Origin: Clarkia xantiana subsp. parviflora
Taxonomy: Eukaryota; Streptophyta; Magnoliopsida; Myrtales; Onagraceae
Direction of reading: 5' to 3'
NCBI GenBank assembly: GCA_036873135.1
Contig: JAPTYO010000017.1
Location: forward strand, 1,178,001-1,242,000
Length of the DNA: 64,000 nt
Below are positions 1 through 11,031 of the stretch, piece by piece. Both the position numbers and the translations under genes were made by a program. The notes under the pieces are model-generated. The model worked only from the letters and a program-made list of their open reading frames with translations. It did not search any database and was not told the DNA's origin. Each line of letters starts with the position of its first letter. Position 1 is the first letter of the stretch.

Positions 1-2
1 GC

Positions 3-2166
3 GAAACCTGGAAGTTCCACAAGGATCGGGTGCTGATTCGTGACTCGGGGTCTGATAACAGCGGATGGAAGAAGTATTACTTCTTCGTTCAACATAGCTC
101 TGTCCCGTGGCCCCGATGGGAGGTCGTGGCGGACCCTGCCCCCAAGCTCGAGGCCTATACTGAAGATGACCTCAACACTCTTCAGATGGTTCAACTCTAC
201 CGTTGGGGGGATTCCTTCATACCCCTCGACGCCAACAAGCTCATGGAGAAGGACTTGATTCACATCGGAGTCCGGCTCCTCGATTCTGTTTCCAAAGATT
301 TAGTCGTCTGGGTAATTCTTCTAATCACTTTGTCTTTTATTTTTGCAGCCAAGAAGGCTTCTCTGCTGACCCATCTCATTCTGAAGCAGGGCGAGACTGA
401 TGCCGTCCCAGGTGGCTCCAAGAGGAAGCGGAAGTCGCTGAAGAAAGGTGCTTCCTCTTCCGCCACTCCCTCTGCTGCCCCTCCGACCGAAGAACAGGTC
501 GTGGCTAAGCGAGCCAGGAGGGAGGAAATTGACAGAGCCTTCGAGGTTACTACCGCCGAGGAAGGTAAGCGTGTTCGTCGTGCTATTAAAAGATATATGA
601 AACTGGTTCCCAAGGAGTTTATCCCCGCTGATCGGGAAACGCGGGTTCGAGAAATCAAGTACATCCTTCGAGGAGAAATCCCCCGCGTTCTCAAGGCGGG
701 ATATTACAACGTCTTTGGGAAGAACCAACACTTCGATCGTCAAATCATCTGGTGCCCTAAGGACACTCTTCCTGACATTATTCGTCCCGCCACCGCAGGT
801 CCATCGGAGGCTGTCACTCCGAGGCGTGCTGTTACTCCGGCCCGGGCCACGACTCCACCGGCGCCGGTGACAGAGAAAACCCCGACGGAAACCCAGTTCC
901 GTCAGGTGACTGACTTGGAGGCTTCTCCTTCCTCCGAGGAGCCTGCTGAAGGTGGCCTGCTCCGTTGCAGGTGCGGTCGGAGCACCTTGAGGCCCGTCGT
1001 GGAGGATGTGTCCCGGAGTCCTCCTCCCGAGTTCCTCTCTCCGACTCCCGAGCCACCAGCCGAGGTGGCTCCTCCATCCGAAAGTTCCGGGGCCATCCCT
1101 CCTCTCCCCGTGGATGAAAATCTTTACAAGATTTTCACCCCCGACCAGGGGATGATGCCTTGGAACCCGATCGAGTCTCTCCGAGGGATTCCATTCCACC
1201 GGGGAAACCTTGAGCCTGAACTGGCCCTTCATCTGCTGGCTGGGTCAGTTCCTCCAGCCTTGAGGCGGCCCCTATCCTTTGCGCGGGAGGACCTTGAGGA
1301 GGAGATCCGCGATATGGCTATTCGTCGGATGGAGGTAAGATTTCATCTTTGTTTTATTTTCTTCATCATTCTTGCCTCCGATTGCTGTATCTCGATTTTT
1401 TCCTTTTTTCTCTCAGGACACCGCGAACCAACAGCGCTGCTTCGGCCTTATCCTGGCTCTGAAGGGTGCTTTGGAGGAGGCTCAGGATCGGTCGGACCCC
1501 GACGCGTTGGCCAAGCTCCAGGTGGACCTCGACGAGGCGGTGGTGGCCAGGAATAAGATGGCCAAGGAGAAAACTCTCCTTGACGAGATGGCTTCGGGCC
1601 TGCTCAAGCAGGTTCAGGATCACGAGGCTGTCATGCGTCGGGAGCGGAAGATGGTCCAGGCGGATAATCAGCGGCATGAGTCGGAGAGGAGGCAGCTCAT
1701 CCACGAGAAGGGTGTTCTCGCGGAGGCTCTTGCGGAGGCCAAGGCGGGGCTTGAGGCCAAACTTGCTGAGGCCAAGGCCCAAGGCCGCGAGGAAGGTCGC
1801 CGGCAGGGCCACGAGGAGGGTCTCCTGCAGGGTCGTGAGGAGGGCCGTCTCCAAGGCCGCGAGGAGTATCGGAATTCTGAAGAATTCAAGGTGGATGCTG
1901 TAGGGTTCTGCAAGTCCGAGGTGGAGGACGTTCTGTACAACGCCGTCGAAGAACTCTACACAGCATACGAGGATTCCATCGACTTCAAGAAGTCCGATAC
2001 TCTTGCCCCCATCGCGGAGAAGTACTTCAACCTCCCCGCGGAGAGTGAAGAGACTGCTGCCGTGGACCCGACTCTGCGGGCTGCGGAGCCTTCTGCCCAG
2101 GCCCCTCCGAATCTTGCTTCCTCCGATGCTGCTGAGGACCCTTCTTCCAACAAGGATCAAGCTTAA
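3..2166 (+). CDS. Antisense accessory gene (aORF) of T1, PF04195-like, 5' partial
   Basis: The frame is open from the window edge, so the start lies outside. Residues near the left edge (GWKKYYFFV, then W-x-R-W) match the end of the plant 'putative gypsy type transposon' domain PF04195. The middle is Pro/Ser/Thr-rich with basic patches. The last 250 residues are Glu/Ala/Lys/Gln-rich and look like a long coiled coil, with repeated G-R-E-E-G units at 1786-1866. A GTAAGA donor at 1335 and a CAG acceptor ending at 1416 define an 82 nt intron. It joins two different frames exactly, in phase 0: codon GAG 1332-1334, then GAC at 1417. A 37 nt intron-like tract (312-348) is too short for a plant intron and would break the frame, and the ORF reads through it. 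The stop is TAA 2164-2166. The gene runs opposite to gag-pol. Function is unknown; the family name 'transposase' is historical. Confidence 0.82.
1335..1416 (+). other. Intron in the T1 antisense gene
   Basis: The donor is G|GTAAGA after codon GAG. The acceptor is a pyrimidine-rich run ending TCTCAG. The length of 82 nt is normal for a plant intron and is not a multiple of three. The upstream frame (positions divisible by 3) and downstream frame (positions 1 mod 3) become continuous only if this segment is removed. Confidence 0.8.
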
Positions 2167-2370
2167 TGCTCTATCTTTCAGTCCTTGTAGTTTTTCTCCT
2201 TGACCTTTTGTATTGAACCTCTTTGGCCTTCGAGCCTTTATCTAAGTAGTTTATTCCAACTATTTTGATTCTGATTGCGCTATTTAAAGAGACTTTAGAC
2301 TCGTTGCTCAGAGCGTTCCGATGCACCATTTAAGATGACTTAATACGTCCCTTCGACGCTTTTCTCGAGA

Positions 2371-2660
2371 CTTTACCACTTAAGGTTTCTCGTCTTATCG
2401 GGATTTCACCACTTAAGGTTTCCTTTCCAATCGGGACTTCACCATTTAAGGTTTCTCATCCAGTCGGGACTTTCACCACTTAAGGTTTCTCATCCAATCG
2501 GGACTTCACCACTTAAGGTTTCTTGTCCAATCGGGACTTCACCACTTAAGGTTTCTTGTCCAATCGGGACTTCACCACTTAAGGTTTCTTGTCCAATCGG
2601 GACTTTACCACTTAAGGTTTCTCATCCAATCGGGACTTTACCACTTAAGGTTTCTTATCC
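2371..2660. repeat. 33 bp tandem repeat in T1 3' region
   Basis: About eight copies of a unit containing cgggacttcaccacttaagg then tttct(c/t)(a/g)tccaat, period 33 bp. It lies between the end of pol and the end of the antisense gene, the region known in Tat elements to gain tandem repeats. Confidence 0.85.
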
Positions 2661-2749
2661 CTGCCTTTCAAGGCCTATTTTCCCCATCACTTAAGATGAT
2701 TTTTCACACCCCTGAGGGCTTTTACCGCGCCGAATCAGACGAATTTAAT

Positions 2750-3110
2750 CGTACCCTTCAAGGGCTTTTATCGCGTCTTTACATGACGGCTTAATCGTAC
2801 CCTTTAAGGCTTTTTGCCGCATCATATAGACGACTTACGCGGACCTGCTAAGGCTTTTTCGTACCTGTTAAGGCTTTTGGCCGCATAATATAGACGACTT
2901 ACGCGGACCTGCTAAGGCTTTTTCGTACCTGTTAAGGCTTTTGGCCGCATCATATAGACGACTTACGCGGACCCATTAGGGCCTTTTCATACCTAGGCTT
3001 TTGGTTGCATCATAAAGACGACTTACGCGTACCCCGTAGGGCTTTTGTCCGTACCTGTTAAGGCTTTTGGCCGCATCATATAGACGACTTACGCATACCC
3101 CATAAGGCTT
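2750..3110. repeat. ~64 bp tandem repeat in T1 3' region
   Basis: About five imperfect copies. Each has 'cgtacctgttaaggctttt', 'gccgcatcatatagacgact' and 'tacgcggacctgctaaggc'. Each unit contains the short 'aaggcttttt' motif that is also present in the neighbouring arrays, so the arrays probably grew from one seed. Confidence 0.8.
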
Positions 3111-3250
3111 TTTATCGTACCTCGGAAGGCTTTTTATCGTACCTCGGAAGGCTTTTCTCGTACCTCGGAAGGCTTTTTGTCGTACCTCGGAAGGCTTTTT
3201 ATCGTACCTCGGAAGGCTTTTCTCGTACCTCGGAAGGCTTTTGTCGCTTC
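3111..3250. repeat. 22 bp tandem repeat in T1 3' region
   Basis: Six to seven near-identical copies of cgtacctcggaaggcttttt with a 2 nt tail. It ends about 130 bp from the pol stop codon. Confidence 0.85.
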
Positions 3251-3384
3251 CTTCAAGACGTCTTACTAATACTTAGAACAAATCTAAAAACAATTTGATC
3301 GGGAGCAACTTCTTTTATTAATAACTCAAATCTTTGCTTACATCGGATTGATAGATAACTTGCGCCATTCGCGGCGACTTAATA

Positions 3385-4050
3385 TCAAACATGATACTTC
3401 TTCAAGTGTTCGCCACTGAAGGAATGTTTCAACGTCTTGCCATCAAGGTCCTCTAGCTTGTATGCATTCGGGGCTGGCATTCCTACGATCTTGTAAGGTC
3501 CCTCCCATTTCGGCGATAGCTTGTTGATCCGATCTTGATGAACGAACTCGTTCCTCCGCCAGACAAGTTCTCCAACGAAGAATTGTCGGGACCTGACACG
3601 CCGATTGTAATATCGGGTTGTTGCCAGACGCATTCGGGCCTGGACTTCATCAGCCTTCCATCTTTTCTCCTCGAGCAAATCTAAGTCTAGACGTTTCATT
3701 TCCTCGTTCGTCAGAGGTTCGTAATATTTCGCGCGATGGGACGCCACCGCTATTTCCACGGGAGCAACTGCCTCCGTGCCATAGACCAGGCCGAACGGAG
3801 TCTCCCCTGTCGACTGCTTGGGTGTTGTTCTAACAGCCCACAGCACATTTTCAAGCTCATCTAGCCAATGGCCCTGCAAGGCGTAGACTCTCTTCTTCAA
3901 GCCATCCATCACGATCTTGTTGGCTGATTCTACTTGGCCATTGGTCTGAGCATGGCGGACTGAAGCGGTCCGATGCTCAATGTTTAATTCCTCCAGGTAC
4001 CCCTTCAACTGAGCCCCATTGAACGGAGGGCCATTGTCGCTGATCAACAC
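3385..4050 (-). pseudogene. T1 integrase, catalytic second half and C-terminus
   Basis: This continues the T1 polyprotein frame after an in-frame TGA at 4051-4053. It shows ISDNGPPF with the second catalytic Asp, then NGQVESANK with the catalytic Glu. The C-terminal part contains the GETPFGLVYG motif and an SH3-like end (GPYKIV...YKLEDLDG...). No chromodomain is visible, as expected for the Tat lineage. The natural stop is at 3385-3387, just past the repeats. The role is insertion of the cDNA into host DNA. It is interrupted, so not produced as part of a full polyprotein. Confidence 0.92.
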
Positions 4051-5370
4051 TCAAGGAACCCCATACCGGGATATGATCTGAGTTTGAAGGAACTTGAGGA
4101 TCTGCTGTCCCGTCGTCTTGGCCAATGCCTTAGCCTCTATCCACTTTGAGAAGTAATCGATAGCCACGAGTAAATATTTGCACTGACCTTTCGCTTGGGG
4201 AAGAGGTCCCACCAAATCAATGCCCCATTGCGCGAAGGGCCAAGCGCTCCTGATGGGCATCAAGTCCGCGGCGGGAGCCACGATATTTGGAGCGTACCTC
4301 TGGCATGCATCACAGGATTGGACCATCGCTATCGCTTCCTTGTTCATCGATGGCCAATAGTAGCCCAGGTTCAACGCCTTCCTCACGATAGATCGGGCCC
4401 CTTCATGACAGGCCGTGACTCCTTCGTGTAGCTCTCTCAGGATCCGATTCGTATCAGGCTCCGCCACGCATTTCAGAAAAGGCTTCACATGCCCCCTCTT
4501 GTATAACTGATTGTCCACCATCGCGTAGTCGTTTGCAATCCGATGCAGCCTGACAGCTGCCACTTCATCATCTGGGAGTGCCCCCGTAGTCAGGTATGTG
4601 ACCATCGGGGTCATCCAGGTGGGTTTTTCTTCTTCCTCCGATCCTGCTTCCACAACGCATACCTCCGATGGATCAATGGTTGAGATAATCACTCTCTCCG
4701 GGAAGTGCACCTTCCGATTCTCCTCAGGGGCTACTCCTAGAGCAAACTTGCTTAAGGCGTCTGCCTCCGCGTTTTCTTCCCTCGGGATTGCCTCGATGTC
4801 GAAGCTTTTGAAGCTTCCCTTCAAAGTCTGCACCTCGTGCAAATACTTCCTCACTGTCGGGCTCTTGGCTTCATAGTTCCCCTGGACCTGATTCACGATC
4901 AAGCTGGCGTCGCACTTCACTTTCAAATGATCGACCCCCGTACCCTTGGCAATTTTTAGGCCCGTGATGAGAGCCTCATACTCCGCTTCATTGTTGGTGG
5001 CTTTGAATGTCAAGGCCAAAGCATATCGCAGGGGCTCGCCTCCACCGGGCGGTATCAATACGAATCCTGCCCCTGATTCTTCTACACTTGATGAACCATC
5101 AGTGTACATCTCCCAAGTGTTCTCCTCATTTGGCTGTTCTGGCTGTTCTGTTATCGGGGCCTGTTCTGCTATCGGGACCTCCGTGGTTGCCCCCTCTGCG
5201 GGACTCGTTACTTCCAGATCGGGTGCCGTAGACTCAGCTATAAAATCTGCCAATGCTTGGCCCTTAATAGCAGTTCCCAGAGCAAAATGTATTCGGAACT
5301 CCGTAAGCTCGATGGCCCATTTCACCAATCTCCCCGACGCCTCCGGTCGGTTCAAAAAGTGTTTCAAGGG
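4051..5370 (-). pseudogene. T1 RNase H and integrase N-terminal half
   Basis: Same frame as its neighbours, bounded by TAG at 5371-5373 and TGA at 4051-4053. The segment opens with the tether that follows the RT connection (KHFLNRPEASGR). RNase H follows: YTDGSSS (first Asp), NNEAEYEAL (Glu), KCDASLIV (Asp) and EENAEADALSK (final Asp). Next comes the integrase zinc-binding HHCC module (HEGVTACHEG ... CDACQRY) and the first catalytic Asp in WGIDLVGP. RNase H removes template RNA during reverse transcription; integrase inserts the cDNA. Confidence 0.92.
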
Positions 5371-6372
5371 CTAATTTGTCAACACCATAACCTCGTGGGC
5401 ATGAAAGTAAGGTCGGAGCTTTCGAGCGGCAACAATTAACGCAAAGAGATACTTCTCAATGGCGGGATAGTTCATTTCTGATTTGGCAAATGCCTTGCTT
5501 ACATAATAGACAGGCACTTGGATGCCCTTGACAATCTTAATCAAAATAGAACTAACAGCAACATCAGAAACAGCCAAATAGAGATAAAGCGGCTCGCCTG
5601 GAGCTGGTTTCGCCAACGGCAGGAGGGTACGGAGATGCTGCTTGAGTGCTTGGAATGCCTCCTCGCACTTGTCGGACCATTCAAACTTCTTGTGAGCCCT
5701 TAGCACATCAAAAAATGGCATGGCTCTGTCACTCGCCTTGGATAAGAATCGATTCATCGCGGCCAACCGGCCATTCAACACCTGGACCTCCCGATGAGTC
5801 TTCGGGGACTGCATCTCCTCGATTGCTCGCAGCTTCTCGACCTCGATTCCTCTCTGGCTCACCATGAACCCTAGGAACTTCCCCGAGTTCACCCCGAAAG
5901 CACACTTGTCTGGGTTCAACCGAACCTGATGAAACTTCATCTGCTCAAACGCCGCCGCCAAGTTTTGGACATGGTCTCCTGCCTGCCGGGACTTCACAAG
6001 CATGTCATCCACATATGCCTCCATCGTCTTTCCCAGCATGTCCCCGAACAACTTGTTCACCATCCGCTGGTAAGTTGCTCCGGCATTGATCAATCCGAAG
6101 GGCATCACGTCGTAGTGGTAGACGTCACTATCAGCATAGAAGGCTGTATGGGGGGCATCCTCCTTCGCCATCTTGATCTGGTTGTATCCGGAGTAGGCAT
6201 CCATGAAGCTCAACAGCTCATGTCCCGATGTGGCATCCACCAACTGGTCAATCCTCGGGAGCGGGTAGCAATCCTTCGGGCAGGCCTTGTTCAAGTCGCG
6301 GAAATCGACACACATCCGCCACTTCCCGTTACTCTTTCGTACCAGGACTGGGTTGGCGACCCAAGTTTGGAA
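5371..6372 (-). pseudogene. T1 reverse transcriptase
   Basis: Same frame as gag-protease but separated from it by TGA 6373-6375. Motifs in order: RMCVDFRDLNKACPKD, a fingers-palm region with SFMDAYSGYNQI, MPFGLINAGATYQR, and the active-site YVDD in EAYVDDMLVK. A thumb/connection region follows, ending at the TAG 5371-5373. All key catalytic residues are present. Only the flanking stops disable it. Confidence 0.93.
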
Positions 6373-9048
6373 TCAGAGCTCCTTGATGAATCCAGCGTCG
6401 AGCAGTCTGCCCACCTCTTGCTGGATTGCGATTCTCTTGTCCGCGCCCATCGGACGTCTCCTCTGCGCGATAGGCTTGATCGCGGGGTCAATCTTCAGCT
6501 CATGCACTATTACGTCGGGGCTGATTCCTGGCATATCACTCGGGGACCAGGCGAACAGCTCCTTGAACTCCTTTTGGAGCTCGATCAGCTCTCGGGCTCT
6601 TTCTTCCGACAAAGCAGACCCGATCTTCACCTTCCTTCGAGGTCCGTCAATCTCAACCTCCTTCAGATCCTCCATGGGGGCGGGACGCCCAAACTCCTCT
6701 CGAGGATCGGCGTCGGTCTGTAGGACCGCCATTGGTTCCCTCCTTCTCCTTCTGGTGGCATTGACGTAACACTTTCGTGACGCCACCTGGTCGCCCTTAA
6801 CTTCTCCGATACTATGGTCAGTCGGGAACTTCATCTTCTGGTGGACTGTCGAGGCAACCGCCATGAGAGGGTTAATGGTGGTCCTCCCGATAATGGCATT
6901 ATACGTTCCCGCCGATTCTACCACGACGAAATCCACGTTCCGCCGTTCTATCTTCCAGCCACTACCAAACTCTACCGGTAAGGTAATCATCCCCACCGGA
7001 TAGGAAGTCGATCCGGAAAAGCCCACCATCGGGAAGTTCACCTGCGTCAGGTTCTTCTTCGTCTTTCCCATGGCCTCCAGGGCATCCATGAAAAGAATGT
7101 CGGAGGAGCTCCCTCCGTCTATCAGGATCCGCTTCATCTCGAATCCGTCTACATCCAGGGTCACGACCAAGGCGTCATCGTGGGGGCTCTCCACGCCTAT
7201 CAAATCCTCCGCCGAGAAAGAAATCACCATTTCCTCCTTTAGAGTCCACGACCGGGACCTCTTGCCAAGCACCACAGCAACGGAGATGCGAGAAGCATAA
7301 TTCTCCCGAGAAGCGGTGGTGTCACCTCCCGCTGCCATTCCTCCGTGAATGACGTTGATGGTTCCCCGTCTCTCCTTACGGGCACCGGAACCAGAGGGCT
7401 CCGACTCAACCTTCTTCTTCTTCGGGGATCGGTCACGGGACTTGGAACGGGATCGCGACCGACTTTTGGAACGGGATCGGCACCTTCCCCTTCCGACGAA
7501 CTCCTTAAGCTTCCCCTTCTGGATCAGCTTCTCTATCTCCTTCTTCAACTCCCGACAGCTATCTGTGTCGTGACCATTGGCTCGATGGTACCGACAATAA
7601 CGATCCGAGCGACCTCCTAGGAACTCTCCTTCCTTCCTCGGGGGGTATCGAGCAAGACCTTGCCGATCCATCACAGCTAGCACGGAGGTCATCGAGCTGT
7701 TGATGGGGACACTTCGACCTTCGCGGTTATCCTTCTTCGGAGGACCCCTGTCCTCCCTTCTCTCGGGGCGACCACGGTTCCTACTCCCTTCCGACTTGTC
7801 GCTCCCCTTGCGATCATCCGACAGCTTGGACGATGGCTTTCCTCTTCCCGACTTTGGAGGGTCAAGCTCTCCGGCAGCAATCTTCGACTCCTGGACGTCG
7901 ATTTGTTGTTTCACCCTCGCTTGCAGGGCCTCCATACTCCACACAGCCTTCGCGGCTACACTGTGCATCAGGTCGGAACCAAACGGAGCAGTAAGGTTCC
8001 GAAGGAAAGTGCGGATGGTCTCTCCCTCCGATATCTCTTCATCGATCTCCGCGGCACTGGCCGTGAATCGTTGGTAGTAATATGCCAACGATTCGTCGGG
8101 TCTCTGCACCACCTGGGTCAAGGACCTCACACTCTTCAGGAGGCGCCTACGGCCCTGATATTGCTTGATTAACCGATCGTGCATGTCCGCCCAGCACGTA
8201 ATGCATCCTGGCGGGAGGCTGAAAAACCAAGTCATGGCCCTTTCTCCCAGAGTGATCGGGAACAGCGAACACACGAGGTCGTCGTTCGAGGTTCTACCCA
8301 TGCAAGCCTGGACATGTCTCTGAACATGGCGGACCGGGTCTCCTTCACCATCGTACTCCTTGATGGTCGGGATGCCTAGCCCTTGCGAAGCGATAGTATC
8401 CAACAGCCGCGGAATGAAAGGATGGCTGGATCGATCCCTCAGCTCCGATGTCATCTGCTTATGGTCACCCATGCAGATGCTGACGATCTTCACCACCTGA
8501 TCAGGGGTGATGGGGCCATTCAGGGGAATGGTCCTGTTTTGCACTGGTCCCGGGCCGTCGACCACGAACTTCTCCAAGTGCGCGGGTTCCTTACCCTTAT
8601 TCCTGGGTTGAACCTCCTGGACCTCCTGTTCTTCTGGGACCACCCTCGGAGGGGGTGGGGGCAGCTCTTCTCGCGGAGGCAACTCCTCTGCCCTCCTGGC
8701 AGCTTCTCTCTTGTCCAACAGAGCCTCCATGGCTGCCAGAAACATAGGCATAGCATCTGCTACCGCCTTGGCCAACTCTGAGTTCGAAGAAGAGCCTGCT
8801 TCCTTTCGCGGGACCTCCTCTCTGTGCCCCACCGGGTTTGGGGGAGCATCCACCTCCCTTCGCGGGATATCTTGCCTGTTCAGTGCCGTGTCTCGGACTG
8901 AGACCTCCTCATCACCATGCCCTCCTGTCTGGGAAACAGCAGGGTATTCACCTTGTTCAGCAACATGTTCCGGCAACGGGGAATTCACAGTTCCAGTGGG
9001 GCGAGAACTGCCGGCCTGAACTTGCTTCTTCTTGCCACCACCGGCCAT
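6373..9048 (-). pseudogene. T1 gag and aspartic protease
   Basis: 891 residues from an ATG 35 bp below the primer site. The gag core is about residues 225-390. A C-x2-H-x6-H-x4-C knuckle (CRYHRANGHDTDSC) is at 485-498. An Arg/Ser dipeptide tract follows at about 519-542, with a Lys-rich patch after it. The protease has LIDGGSS at about 642-648 in place of the usual D-T/S-G, and a second-loop motif IIGRTTIN. The frame ends at TGA 6373-6375 (reading ...FIKEL then stop) just before RT. Gag builds the particle and protease cuts the polyprotein. The first 220 residues are acidic and Pro-rich. Confidence 0.92.
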
Positions 9049-9082
9049 TGATCTGGTAGAAACTATTTTGGCTTTTTGTTAG

Positions 9083-9100
9083 TTTCCCACAGACGGCGCC
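9083..9100 (-). other. T1 primer-binding site
   Basis: On the minus strand TGGCGCCGTCTGTGGG begins two bases after the 5' LTR end (CCAACA). Position and the TGG start fit pairing with a tRNA 3' CCA. I do not assign the tRNA. T2 has a mutated version of the same site. Confidence 0.8.
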
Positions 9101-9102
9101 AA

Positions 9103-9863
9103 TGTTGGATCACGGGCGAAGCTCCGTTACGTCCTTGACGGAAAGCTTGGACTCCTGGGCTCCGCGTAATCCTGCAAAAGGGGATGACCTGGGTGGTGAC
9201 CCAGAATCCCTCTCCGATGCTTAAATGAGTATATGATCAATGGGGTGGCAGCAGTAATCTAAGTGCGTATTAGATAGTGTGTTTTCTGAGGTAACTTCCT
9301 CCTTTATATAGGAGGGGAAGTTACTCAGTTACCTGTGACCGTGATTGGCCGTTTTGCCCATGATTCCGTATATCTCGCTATGATTCCGTATATCTCGTTC
9401 GGGATTCCGTAGATTTCGCCCCACGCTCCGCGTATCTTACCCATACTCCGTGTATCTCGGGCACGCCCTGCGTATCTCGGGGAGTTTATCTATATATTTA
9501 ACCGTTGTCCCACTTCTCTATCTAGTAGGCGGGTTTCGCGGTCTTATTCTCTGATCACAAGTCTCGACTCCCGTCGGGGACTCCAGAGTTATCTCCATTC
9601 CAGGTCACCATCCAGGACCCTTTGTCTTACGAGACAGGTCCAGCCTCTGCGGGGCTTTTATCATCGGGGCCTTTACTAAGGCATATCGGGGCCTACTCAC
9701 AGGCTTCTTGTCGGGAGCATTTAGCTCATGTATCGGGGCCGCTATCGTCGGGACCCTTCATACTGGGCCTCTGGGCCTTCCAGGCTTTTCACGAGGCCCA
9801 CTGGACCTACTCGCCGTCCATTGGCTGCTAACGGGGCTAACGATTACATCGGAACCCATCACA
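9103..9863 (-). repeat. T1 5' LTR
   Basis: Plus-strand ends are tgttggatcacg and gaacccatcaca, so the LTR reads TGTGATGGG...GATCCAACA on its own strand, with TGT/ACA ends. It carries a TATATAA box near 9303-9310 on the minus strand, and 20 bp repeats just upstream of it. The right boundary rests on the TG...CA rule alone, because the partner LTR is not in the window. Confidence 0.75.
9362..9481 (-). promoter_or_regulatory. Enhancer-like 20 bp repeats in T1 U3
   Basis: About six imperfect copies of a unit like attccgtatatctcg, period about 20 bp. They lie 50-170 bp upstream of the TATATAA box in the element's direction. Short repeats at this spot often act as enhancers in plant LTRs. That role is inference here. 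Confidence 0.55.
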
Positions 9864-10486
9864 ATTCAGAGTTGGAATATTAATAAGATGGTGATGAAAA
9901 TTGAGTTCTTATTGATAATGGTTTATGATTTCTTTATGAACTATTCAAAAATTTAAAAACACTTTAGCGTTAAAATATAAATAAACTCATAATAGTTCAT
10001 GGTTTATGAAAATTCATTTATTTGTAATTGGTGCATAAGCAAGTACATAATTTCTCCATTACATGGTTGAAGAATTTTCTTATTTTTATCATAAATATTG
10101 CGTATGATGTAGGTAACTTAGCTGATTTTAGGGATAAATAAGTTAGTCAATTCGGCACTGATGAGGTGTTAACCAAATGCAGCTAATTGCGGACATAACT
10201 GAAGTTATATGTGTGAATTACATTATTGCGTTATAAGTCTCGCTTGGTTGAATTGATACCTTTGCGAAGTAACAGAAGCTTTAAGAAGCGTTTTGAAATT
10301 CGTAGGAGAATCAATTAGATTGGAATTTACAGAGGAGGTGGAAACTCTTCCACTGCGTTCAACGATATATGTAACGAAATGGAATTGTACAACAATTCAT
10401 AATTTCACACAATCTTCAATAGATTGGTTTTTTGAATGGCAACACCACATGCTCTGACATTTTCAGAACTATGATGTCGCAGATAC
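9864..10486. other. Unassigned AT-rich sequence flanking T1
   Basis: No element ends or long ORF. A stop-free run of 66 codons lies on the plus strand at 10257-10454, without a recognisable motif. A short 'atgctctgaca' at 10449 resembles the copia primer site in the minus direction but is degenerate. Confidence 0.4.
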
Positions 10487-10978
10487 AGTTGGAAATGGTA
10501 GATAATAAAAACTAACCAATAAGTAAACCAACCATTTTTGGCGAGATTATCCCACAGGTCCTAGCTTTATGATCTAACTCTCGTACGTGGTCGATCCCAC
10601 GTTCTTGACCTTCAGGCTCCTTCGCTCCCAGGTGTCTTAACCAAGGTTGTTTCGCGGTTCATTGATCGAGGTCCTCCAACATCGCTCATCACGGAAAGAA
10701 ATACTCTATTCTTCACGAACTAAACCTCATGGGTAGGAAGAAGTAGACTAGGGTTTCTAGGGAATAGGCTACGTTCTCTATTTACTGTTGGTGGTGACAA
10801 AGATTAATTGCACAATAATGCTCCTAGGGTTCGGCCGAAACTAGAATATATATAGGAGAGGATGTGATTTTTTTCAAAGATATAGATTGTTAAACATTGG
10901 TAACAATATATATTTAATTCTATATATTTATATAATCCCTAAAGATTATGTATAGATTTCCAATAATATATATATATA

Positions 10979-11031
<53 letters not shown>

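Larger units (their letters stand above)
1..9863 (-). mobile_element. T1: Tat-lineage Ty3/gypsy retrotransposon, 3' end outside window
   Basis: Reading down the minus strand the order is 5' LTR, primer site, gag, protease, RT, RNase H, integrase, tandem repeats, then a gene on the opposite strand. The 3' LTR must lie left of base 1. The RT-RNase H-integrase order marks Ty3/gypsy. The DGGSS protease motif, the C-x2-H-x6-H-x4-C knuckle and an antisense ORF between pol and the 3' LTR are features of the Tat lineage. The gag-pol frame is single and closed by three in-frame stops, so this copy is dead. The right flank after the LTR reads attca, which may be one half of a target duplication. Confidence 0.93.

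Noticed and set aside
312..348. 37 nt GT...AG segment in the T1 antisense gene as a real intron
   Set aside because: Too short for plant splicing and it would shift the frame; the unspliced frame is open.
321..1232. 303-codon frame on the minus strand opposite the T1 antisense gene
   Set aside because: Shadow of a GC-rich coding region; no motif, and the plus frame carries the PF04195-like match.
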